From: Lepas anatifera
Lineage: Eukaryota > Arthropoda > Thecostraca > Lepadidae
Assembly (NCBI GenBank): GCA_034440635.1
Contig: JAOTON010001269.1
Span: 124,001 to 188,000 of the forward strand
DNA: 64,000 nt
Reading direction: 5' to 3'
A model generated the notes under the pieces. That model was given only the letters and a program-made list of their open reading frames with translations, did no database searches and was not told where the DNA came from. A program made the position numbers and the translations under genes. Positions within the stretch are counted from its first letter, which is position 1, and the number at the start of each line of letters is the position of its first letter. Of this stretch, positions 34,201 to 46,200 are shown in pieces.

Positions 34201-37200
34201 CTTTGCTTATTGATATGGAATGACTGAAAACCTCCATTTCCATGTTATCCCTCTGACTGGATGTTTTGACCTCTAGTGACCTTAACCCTATTTCCAACGG
34301 GCTCCCGGCTACCCCTATTTCCAACAGGGGGCAGATCCTGCTTCCCCTAAGATCTCAAAATCTAACCGATTGATTTCAAAAATCCAAACTGAAACCAATT
34401 CTCTTGCTCTAAACTCCATTTTGAAAAAAAGAGAATTTCAAAATTTTGAAAATTGAGGACAGGGGCGTTCAAAATATACAAATGTCTTCCTCTTTTTAGA
34501 TCATCCGTAACTTTTATCTTTTAGGCTTGATTTGTATGAAACTAGCATGAATTGACAGAAATATCTCTCACTTAGGCGAAATTCAAAACTCAAGGGCGGT
34601 TTTAGGGCCAGGAATTGGGAGGGATTTATTTGAACTTTTTAAATGTCTTATTTTTGCAGAAATTCACACGCTAGGTACAGTGTGATAACTCTAGTATCAA
34701 GCAAAGTGCTCAAACTCCAAAACTATGTCAGAGGTGGATTCAGGAAGGCAAAATAGTGGGGTAAGACACAAATTACCCCGCCTTTCAGTTATGCCTACTT
34801 TTCAAATTACTCCGCTCTTATACACCCCTGCCCGACCCGGGAAATACTCCTGGATCCACCTATAGATGAATTGTCCATTTGGTGTTAGGCCTAAATACAT
34901 AACTATCTACTATGCTTTGCCCCATTCAATGCAGGCACAACACTAAAATACGTTTGAAAGTTAGTGAACCTGCTAAATACGGTACCTGGCACGCCTTGTA
35001 TCTTAATATATATAGTGATGGGATCTACATCTTATTTTACCCTCCGTCATTCTATAGGGTTTATTCCTTTGGAAGAGTTGATGGAAACATTGAACCCCAT
35101 TTTGCCTGGAACCACCTTGCAATATATAATGCACTCACTTCCCCAACTTTTTGTTTTGAGTTTTGTCCAATTTAATGCATACACAACACTAAAATAAGCT
35201 TAAATGCAAGTGAATCCCCTAATTACGGTACCTGAGCACGCCTATTAGTTCCTATCATCATATAATACACATATGGGGTCAATGCATTATTAAGTTTACC
35301 CCTCCCGATCATTCTGTAAGCAATCCATTCACTTTGGAAGAGTTCGGATGGAGAACATTGTAAACCCTCTATTTTGAGCTTCTGGAACCGTCTATGTCCA
35401 AAATTATATCAAAATACACATCAAGTGTCATCCTTAATCTCAGTAATAGCATTCAAACATTACAACTGCCGCCAATCCGTAACAAACAGCTTTATTGTAG
35501 GACAAACACAACACCGGTGACAATGCCCGGTTTTTGGATAAAACCCCCAAAATTTGCGAGCCATAGCTCCACCTCTGGCAAATATATATTTTCAAATTTT
35601 TCAGAGAACACGTGCTATTTAGTCTTAGGAAAAGCCAGACAATTTCAAGAGCCTATCTGAAACCGTTACGGAGATACCATAGAAAAACCTGAGGGGTGGG
35701 CAGAATCCGCCCCCCTGTTGGAAAGGGAGTTAAATGTGACTTGCAAAATGGTTCAACTTTTTATGGAGAAGTGGATGGACTACCCAACGTCGTTTACCGT
35801 TTTTCGTTACCTAGCGTGGTTCTCGAGATCTTAGGGAGGGGCTGTATATCCGCCCCCCCGTCAAAGCGAAGGTGGCTCAGACCCCGTCAATGCGCGTGTT
35901 AATAAAAAGTAGAGGTAAGGGAGAAGTGGAGAAGCGGGAAGCGGTTTTTCAATTTGGTAAAAAAGTAGCACTAGGAGTTTTAGCAGTTTCAACAAACCAA
36001 GGCAGTGGAATAAGCGGTGTCAGTTTGAAAATTTGGCTAGTGGTGCTCACCTCTGCCGGACACAATTTTCTGTGGTTAGCTAGTGTCTATTGAGCTTTTT
36101 ACTGCCTGTAAAAGGGTGATATTTGATCCCTACTGCTCCATCAGCCACTTTTTCTTATCTTGAGCACATTAATATCCCAAATCGGAAACACTAAATCTCC
36201 CCTCCCCAAAAAATCACAAAGTAACAACCAAACAAAAATACATCTGCTCAGAAACATCGCACTCGCACCCTGACGATCACTGGACCCCGCCCCGGGGGAG
36301 CGGCCCTCATCGCCATCCTGTCAACATCTGGCAGGTGGGAGCTGGCCGCACAAGGGTCCCAGCGACTGACCTGAGTGCCACCACAGACATCTGGGAAGTG
36401 GGAGCTGGCCGCGCAAGGGTCCCAGCGACTGACCTGACTGCCACCACAGACATCTGGGAAGTGGGAGCTGGCCGCACAGGGTCCCGCGACTGACCTGACT
36501 GCCACACTTGGGAGGTGGGGCTGGCCGGCGTCCGGCTGCCTGCTGCCCCACACATTGGGGGGGCGTCGCTACCTGCCCCCTGGGGTGGCTCGGTGACCTG
36601 CTCCACCGGTGCTGCCCGCGCCCCTCTCCCCAATGGTGCTGGCCGCGGCCCGCCCTGCTCCACCTCTGGGGTGGCGGCGCGACACCTCTGCCCCACGACA
36701 CTGAGGTGCTGGCCGCTCCGGACTACCTTCCACCAATTGGTGGGAGCTGGCCGCGCAAGGGTCCCAGCGACTGACCTGGCTGCCACCACAGACATCTGGG
36801 AGGTGGGAGCTGGCCGCGCAGGGGTCCCAGAGCCGCGTGATGCCCACGCCGCGGTCACCCCAGCGCAGACGCTCCGCCGGCTGCGAGCGACGCCGCTGCT
36901 CTGAAGCCCGCGTCAGCTGAGCCACCTGCCGCGCGTGCTGCTGTCGCCTGCGGGGTCAGGTCAGCGTGGGTCAAGGGCGGAGTCAGCGACGTTCAAAGGG
37001 GAGGGCTAGTGAGAGTCAGACAGGAATTTCGGTGGAGTCGGGCTTGCGTGTTAACCAATTTCAGCACTGGTCACTGCAAAGCTTCTGCCTGACCCCATCT
37101 GCTGGAGCCTCGGAATGATCTTTTTCGATGGGAGAGGAGAAGAAAACAGCGAACCACATATACGTTACATGCAATTCACTTCGTTTTATATGTCGCTACA

Positions 37201-40200
37201 AATGGATGCAACCAGCAGCATATTATACATAACATTATCAAACCCCTCAAATAGCACACTGCAGGAATATGTCGTTTTTTTCTATAGTACAAGTAGTGGC
37301 GGAAACTAGGAGGCTCAAGCTGCCCGTCAAAATGTCTATAGTTAATATAAATGCGGAGGCTGATCCGAGGCAACAGAGGGGGAGGCTCGAGCCTCCTAGT
37401 TCCCCCTTCCCTGCAATGAAATCTTGGCTCTGCCACTGAATACGAGTATTAGAAGATTTGCAGTGCTAGATTACGGCATGATATACTAATCCGGGTTTTA
37501 CGGCTGGAAGCCTCTCTTCTTGAGTTTGTACTGCTGTAATCCATACAATTTTTCCTGCCTCCTGCAGAGGGTGTATCACGCCACTATATGGTGCAGCAGT
37601 ACCGATCAATACAAGTTTTCAGTGGTAAGACAGCTTAAATACCAACGTGGTTTACTAGGTTCTGTCCAACTACCATCCACGCTCCGTTTGGCTTAGTTGT
37701 TACGTAAACTTTATATGAAAGGGAAAAAACGTAGCCGGTAATAACAGAGGTGGGCAAGCTGGACGTGGTATGTATGTACCACTGAAAGACACATCACAGG
37801 CGTATAGTAACTGACAGTCAACACAATAGTAATAGGTACATGGCGGACACTAAAGCCCCGGAGTCTGCCATTAGCATCGCTGATGTACAGTAACTCGTAC
37901 AACCAATGCACTAATAAAGCCGTATCTGAAAAGCAAAATGTACAGGACTGCGGTTTCGTGGAAAATTATCCGCTTTAAAAAATCAGTTAATAACCATAAA
38001 AAAGTATCCAGCCAGTAGTCAGCCTACCTCCAGGTCATGTTACTGTCACGGGTCGGTGGGGGCGCAGGCGGCACCGCCCTCTCCTCCTCCCTCTGCCTGC
38101 TCTCCTCCGCCATCTTCTGAGCGGCCGGATCGGGCGGCCGAGGCGGTGGCGAGGTGCTCTGCTGCTCAGCAGGGTCGAACCGCACCGACTTGAGGGAGCC
38201 GTGGACGGCGGGCGCGGCGCGGCGCAGCTCGGTGGACGCTCGCTCCGGGGCCTCGCTGTAGTAGCCGGAGGTCTCGCCCTCCTCCGGGCTGAGCCGCGGC
38301 GTGATGGGCGGCAGAGACGGACTGCGGCGGCCGCCGTCGGCTGTCGGCTGGCGGGAGTCCAGTGACGTCCACGAATCTGCAGTCTGTCGCACAGAGGCAA
38401 GTCCTCTCAGACAGTGGGATGGATGGGTGAGTAACCCGTTTAATAGGCGTACGTGTTTTTACTGAATTATATCCAAAAAAGATGATAATGAACAGGCTGT
38501 CTCAAAGGCTTCAGGTGAAGCCTAGCAAAGTTGAAAAAGTTGACCAGCTCTAATGGCTAGGTCACCTCACCAACACCGGCCGGAAGATGCTCTCCCAATG
38601 CAGCTTCAGGTCTTACTAGTGTCAATCTTGGCACAACAAAACCGATGGAATGCCAGTGTTTGGTCTTCAAAGAGTCTGACTCCTCCCTAATTACTTCACA
38701 TGACATCCTTTGCAGTTGAAGCTAAGCCGGCGTCAAATATTCGGCTAAGCTCTCCAGGGTCACGAAGCTTCACAAACGCCCTCCGGAGGGCCTTGTAATC
38801 CCTTTGACCTTAAACAGGCTATGGCCCCATTTACAAAATTAGCCTCCTAGCCGGCTGAGCTGTTCAGTGTTTCTGTGCTAGAGGATGAAACCAGGCTTCA
38901 GCACTGATGCTACAGAAATTAGAACCGTGAAGATCAAGAGACTCATGGAAGTTAACTGCATTCAGAAAACTTGGAAAGGAAGGGAAGGGGTATGAGACAT
39001 ATATTTTACCATGCCATGGTGGAGTTTTAGCTCATTAAACTTAAATGTCACGAGTGGGGGCGTCTAACTAGGTGAGAGACCCGTTATTCCTGCTGGAGTT
39101 GTTCCTGCAGCCTTCCAGTCTATTCAGGTATATTATACTTACTATTATCAGTAATTCTCATCTGAAGTTGCAAGTAGCAGAATTTCTGATCAAAGAGGCG
39201 ACAACTAAAGGGGCCGTGAGTGTGAAACCTTCCTTCTCCATATCATGCCATATCTGCCTCTCTAACATCTCGCTCCCCCATCAACTCCACCTGTCTGACA
39301 CAGGGCAGGAGTGGTTGTTACTCACCCTGACATCTCTATGTCGCTGTCCGCCGTCTTCTGTGCCGCGCCAAAGGCCGGAGAGGCCGCGACCCTCCGCTGA
39401 AATGGACGGAAACTTAGTGGCAACATCGGCCATGTCTGCGCGGCACGTGCCGTCGGCTCAGACTGAGCCTCCGCGTCGCCAACGACGCGGCGTCGCCGGG
39501 CACGCGCCGTCGATACCGACGACCCGTCACGGCGCGACCCCACGGCGATAATGCAGCGGGTGTTCGTGTCAACACGGGGTCACGAACAGGGGCTGGCCTT
39601 CTTCACGCTAGGAATAGGCTATATACCAAAAGATGACAATGCATTGGGTAGGCTAAGCCTACTTGATGGTTATAAGATTGTCTGAATACTTTTTATTTGT
39701 ATCACTCAGTAGCCTTGTATCGTCCTTAGGCAACACCGATACAATTATGAATTTAGAGCCGCATAAAGCGTGTTCTGGTACCTGTGGCTGAGGATACTTC
39801 CATAAAATCATAGACATCGTGTATAATTCTATTAAAAGGTACTTATTCACTCGATTAAGCATTGGGTGTTAGAGACATCAAAAGTTGAATCGCACTTTGA
39901 CCTGAATACAGCGATAGAATGCTGTGCAAATATCACTCCTTGTCGAATATAATGTTTTGTACCAGAACTATGTATTTTTCTATCAACAACGTTCAAACAT
40001 GCTTGTTGAAAAAATAGTGGTGCATTTTGTGATAACGCGTATATTGTATTTCAGATTTTTTTCAACTTCAGTGTACTCACAAAGGAAGCATTAAGGGACC
40101 AGGGACCAGTGGCGTAGCCAGGATTCGGCCAAGGGGGTCCGACTACCGTCGGGGGGCCCCCAGGCCGGGGGCCCCCTTAGTAGTCGGGGCCCATCTCCTA

Positions 40201-43200
40201 TATATGTCGTATAATATTTTGGCATTATAACATTTACACGACGGAAATTTTTATATCCATTTTTAAGTGTTTGTTATTATTTTGTTTATAGTTCTATTTT
40301 TCTCGATCCGACCAAGTGTTGGTAAGTTTAGGTCACCAAATATTAAGGCTGGCCCATACCTATATGACAGCGTGGCTATAATAACAGTTTTGTGGCACAT
40401 TTCGGGAAATCAAATGTTGCTGCGTGCATGATGTTAAACCTGACTTTACCTCAATTCACTCTGGTAATCAGCTATGAAGTCATTGAAGGTCAGTCGTTTT
40501 GAGTACGAATAAATGGTCTTCTACGGAAAATGATTACCAATTTTTTCCGGGTGTCGAATTAATGAACTCTTTAATCAGAAAGTTTCCAAAGAAATGGAAA
40601 AAATGAATAAAAATACAAGGGATATGGTGGATGGTGGTGTATTCCGGACGTCATATAACGTCTATTCCGCGGAAAGATCCTGATGAATTCACCACAGTTA
40701 CATTCTTACCCTTGCTATGTTGTAAATGAGCAAATTACCAAAACAATAGGCCCCTGAGATAAGTATCGCCTTGGATTACTCTGTCATTGTTATTTTAAAT
40801 CTTGCATACCTATTTTTCTTTTTGGGATTATGCTCATCAATGTGTGTCATTTTCCTTGTTTTTCTGGTTTCCTACGACAATATTTGAAAGTTGTTGATTT
40901 CAGAATATTTAGAACGGTAGTTATTGGGACTAAGCTAATAGATTGAAAACCAGCTGAAGTTCCAAATTCCCTGTTCGATTTGCTATTATGGATGCTAAAA
41001 ATTAGATTAATTTTTGCCTTTCCTTCAGTAATGGTGCCTGATCGATATGTTTCAATTTGTCTTTTTGGTACGCAATGGGAATACATAAATTTTTCCGATG
41101 CATATGATTTTCGAAATCTTCTTTGAGCCTAGGATCTCAAGCGATATCTCTGGATTGTATTCTAAAATCTAAAAGAAACGGAAAGGAAAAAGGACGCTCA
41201 ATAAAAAGGATATATGAGTGTGCCCCAGATGCTATATAAAACCTATTCCATGGACAGTCCTACTGATGAAACCGCTCACTTACTCCTCCCTAGCCATTGG
41301 TTGGAGATCCCGGGGGGCTTGGGGAGGTGAGTACTTCCTTGGACTTTAGGTCTCTGATAGGCTTTGTACAGGGCTTGTACTGCTATGCCAGTGTTAAGCC
41401 ACCCAGGACCATCACCCACCGCTCCCCCCCTGACTCCTGAGTCGAGCAGAGATCTCCAGGGGCCTAGCACTTGACACGGCGCCGAAACCAGTATCAGGGA
41501 CCCCCGAAAACAACACTTTTCCCGCAAATCCGTACTTACGTCCCCCAAAACCAGCATTTGGGGGTACCATGAGACTACCTACTGGGACTCCCTGGAACTT
41601 ACTCTCGTGGGGCCCTGAGGATAACTTTGAGGGGAGGGGGAGGAGGAGAGGAATGCTCGCTGAGACTAGCTTTTGGGGACACTTGAGGGCAGCTTCTGGG
41701 GACCCCTGAGACTAACTACTGGAGACCTCGTGAGACTAATTGTCGGATCTCTGAGATTAGCTCTCCTGCCCTCCTTACACTAGAACTGAAAGGTCCCCTG
41801 AAAATAACTCGGGTTTCCGAGATCAGTTCTTGGGGGACCTGAGACTAGCTCTGGGGCTGCCTAAGACCAACACTTGGCGCTACTCACAAGGTTAATTTCC
41901 GGCCCCTCTCCCGATTAGATCTCAAGGAGTCTCTGATACTGATTCACGGCGCCTCTTGATCAAAACTGGGGGCCCCTGAGAATCTCTCGGGGCTCCTGAG
42001 ATTAGTTATTCGGCAGCACCTCTGAGACTAATTATTGGGCCCCCTCCCCCAGATTTACTCTGGAAGGGGGGCTGAGACTGACTATCGTGGCCATCCAGAT
42101 TAGCTCTTGGGGTCCTCTGAGGCTGTCTTTGGGGTGGGGGGAGGGGGACTGGGAATGACTTCCGACAGCCCTCTGAGACTAACCTTGGGTCGCCCCCTGA
42201 GACTAACACTCGAGGAGGGAGGCGTGGAAGCACCCCTGAAACTGAGTATTTGGCACGGCACTCCCGAGACTGCCTCTCGGAAGCCCAGATTAGCCCTCAG
42301 AGGTCTAAGGCTAACTCGGAGCCGTGAGACCAAAATTCGGAAGCACCTCTGGGAATTACTCTCAAAGCCCCAAAATTAGCTCTTGGACGAACCGGAGATT
42401 AGCTCCCGGGAGCACTCTGAGACTATCTTTTAGGTGCTCCCTGAGATTGACTCTCGGGGCCTCTTATGCAACAACTAGGGGGGGGCACAGCCTCAGGCTA
42501 AATCTCGAGGGTTTCCAAGATTACCCCTCGGGGGCCTCCTGAGACCAGCACTCTGCGGATAGTCTTTAGCTCAAGGTTTATTTTCGGCAAACATTCGAGG
42601 TCAAAAGGAAGGAAAATTTAGGAACAGATTTGGATCATCAGCCATTAGGTATCTGTGTTCTCAACATCACCGTGAACCATAATGCACAGTAGAAATGATG
42701 TGGAATTACGCTATGCAGTCAAAAGTTCTGTTGTTGGCTCAGGCGTGCAGTATGAGGCATATTTTTCCGTGTGAAGAATCTGGCTGTGATGAGTCGGAAT
42801 GCTCAATATAGCATTGATTGTAAAAAACGTGTTTACTTTCTGCACGCATGCATTTATCTTGTGAATGCCCCAAAAACAAACCATGTCTTAAGTTCTGGCG
42901 GCGTTTCTTTTTCGTAGTCGTAGTACGTTGTGGTGCAAGTGTGAAATACTTGGTGTGCTAAACTGCGTATGGCGCTCAGAAGTGCACCACGTTATATTTA
43001 CCGACTAAATATATGGAAAACGTATTTTCTAACGTAACGTAGGGCATTTCTCTTAATTGCATACATAATTGCGTCAAACACAAGCAAGCATAATAACTCA
43101 GCACAGTTATTTGCTTTAAGACATGCGTCCGTTAACCCTCGCCCCACGGGGGGCCATCGATGGCCCCCTAAGGTTTTTCCGGGATAGCAGAAAAACGACG

Positions 43201-46200
43201 AGGCGCAGCACCGCGGTTGAGGGCTCTACCTCTCACTGCATCATTTTCCCATCATCCCTGAAATTTTTTACCCCGGGTCACCCAAGGTCAGGTCACCAGA
43301 CGAGGTCAACCAAGGTCACCTCACTTCACCTTTAGAGCTCTGTAAGAGCTACATTTCAAAGTCGATCGATTTGAAACTTCCTACACTTCATGACCCCTCC
43401 AGGGTCTACAAGGTGTATATCCGGGATTTTTTCGATTTCGTGCCCTGAGGTCAGGTCACGAGACGACCTCTCCCATTGGAAAAGCATGGGGAAAAGCTAT
43501 TTCATGATATAAAAGCCACAAAAATGATTGCAAATACTCAGACTGCTCAGAACAACGTTTTTGGACACCCTTTCACGGATCCCAGGGGTCATATTTGCCC
43601 TTTGACTTTTCCAAGGTCATCCAAGGTCAGCAGAGGTCAAAAACAGTATTTTGACAATAACTTTTGACCTAATTGAGCTAGAGCGGTGAAACAAACACCA
43701 TCGTGTTTGTCTTGTCACTGGCTTTCATTTGATATACGGCAGAGGTTACTTTTTGACCTTTCGTGACCTCAGGTCATATTAGGTCACGAGGTGACCTCTG
43801 GCGGTCAAACCACTGGCGGTAGGTCTTTACGTTCCTCATAGCGGAAAAAGTACTGGCAATTTGCTATCAAATGTACTTTACCAGGCCTCAATAGCTCTAA
43901 TGACATAAGAGTTATGCCCAGTTTGCTTAATAATTGCATATTTGAGTGAAAATAGCCGATCTTGAACTAATTTGACCTCTGGAGGTCAAACCATTGACCT
44001 AAGCACTAAAACATGCGAAGTAATTTCTTACTGAATTCACGCAAGCTTTCTATTGCACTTTGCAGATTTGCGCTAACGCCCATATTTTCGGAGTTAGAGG
44101 GGGGCCATCGATGGCCCCCGGTGGGGCGAAGGTGGCGCCGGACCCCCGGTGGGGCGCGGGTTAAAACCCTAAAGTTAACTTCAATCGAAAAACGGGTACA
44201 CAGGGGTAAAAACACGCTATCGAGGGCTCGAAAAGAGGCAATGATCATTCCATTATTTGTGCCAGTGGGTCGGTGAGCCTCGTGCTGTCGTGTGCATGGA
44301 CCATATTAGGGACAATCCTGCTTCTGAGAGTGAGGGCTTACAATTAGCTGGCGTGCGAAGAGTATCTAGCTTCTATCTGAATCGGGCAGAAATAGGCTTT
44401 GTTTTCTTTTACTAAAAAACAGTGAATTCCCAGGTTTTTCCCACGACTCCCTCGATTATCGTCAAACGTTATAATTTATGATCGCACAGCATGAACAGGG
44501 TCATTCATCAATACATAGATGCTTATAGAAGCTTTTATTTTACAGCAGCATCTGTTAACAGGCGCATTGACGGGGGCGGGTACCCGCCCCTCGGGTTTTT
44601 CCGAGACAGCATAAAAACGGCGGCGCTACGCGCCGCCGTACTTCGCATACCTTTTCCCTCATCATGAGGGAAAATGTATTCTTTGCTGTTCTCTTCCTTT
44701 TGCCTCTGTTCTCTGTTTGTATGTAAACAAAAATAAAAATTGATGATATCATGACGAGAAGCCACAAAAATGAAGGCACATGTTTTTATACAAATCTTCA
44801 ATAAACTTTGTACAAGAAATTCTTGCGCTTAAGAGCACTGCAGTTTTAGAATGAAAACGCACAATAATATCTGCTGCCTATTGACAATAGTTGGCTTACT
44901 TTTTCAATAGTGCAGAAGCGTCCAAAACATTGGAATGGCGGGGGCAAATCGTATTTTTTTGCGTTTTTTCCTAAAAACCTTAAATTTTCGAATGACGGGC
45001 ATGCCCTCCCTGCTTCTAGTTTCTACACCTATGCCTATTAGCTACAAATTAAGTGGAGCAAAGACTCTCCTCCGTTCGGTATCGCCAGTACTGTCCATAT
45101 GTGTGACAAAGAAGGCATGGAAATAGTAAAATAAATGAAAATTCATTCTGTCCGAGTCGATGGAATTTATAAAAAATAGTTTTTCATATACTTCTTGACT
45201 AAATAAACAGTTTTCGTTGGCTCATTTACTGCGTTTCCTTTTCCGTCGTGTGAAACCTGCTTCTTTACATGTTAGAACCAGGGTTCATGACCAACTTCCA
45301 GATATTTTGATTCCACCCTGGTACGACCGCTAGTTCACGAAACTTTGTAACCAGCAGTGTGTTCCAGTAATCTGTAGATCAAGGAATGCTCCCTTCATGT
45401 TTAACCCGTGCCCCACCAAGGGTCCGGCGCCACCTTCACCTTACCGAGAGCCATCGATGGCCCCCCTATAACTCCGAAAATATGGGGGTTAGCGCAAATT
45501 TTCAAAGTGCATTAGAAAACTCGTGTGAATTCAGTAAGAAGTTACTTCACATGTTTAAGCGACCAGGTCAATGGTTTGACCTCCAGAGGTTAAGTTAGGT
45601 CACGATAGGCTATTTCCAATAAAATGTGCAATGCTTAAGCAAAATGGGCATAGCTCTCATGCCGTTAGAGCTATTGCAATCTGGTAAAGTACATTTGATA
45701 GAAAAATGCTAGATCCTTTTCAGCTATGCAGAACTAATCACCTCCTGCCAGCGGTTTGACCTTCAGAGATCACATCGTGACCTAATGTGATCTGAGGTCA
45801 CGAAAGGTAAGAAATTAGCCTTGTTGTGTATCAAATGAAAGCCAGTGACGAGACATACACGACGACGTTTAATTTAGCGCTCTAGCATGATTAGGTCAAA
45901 AGTTATCGTCAAAATACTTCTTTTGACCCTGGTGACCTGAGATGACCTCAAATAAGTCCAAGGGAAAATATCTCACCCTGGGATCCATGAAAGGGTGTCC
46001 AAGAACGGTTTTCGGATCAATCTGGGCATTTGCAAGCATTTTTGTGACATTTAGATTACAACACAGCTTTTCCCTATGTTTTTCAATAGAAGAGGTCACC
46101 TTGTGACCTGACCTCAGATCACGAAACCGCAAAATCACGGATATACATGTTATAGACCCTGGAGGGGTCATAAAGTGCACGAAGTTTCAAATTGATCAGC

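Noticed and set aside
36307..36858. 183-codon minus-strand ORF as an independent gene
   Set aside because: It is an alternative frame over the 63-bp repeat and the end of a CCDC66-like exon.
42100..42379. Overlapping ORFs in the CTGAGACTA block
   Set aside because: They follow the degenerate tandem repeat and lack splice sites or start context.
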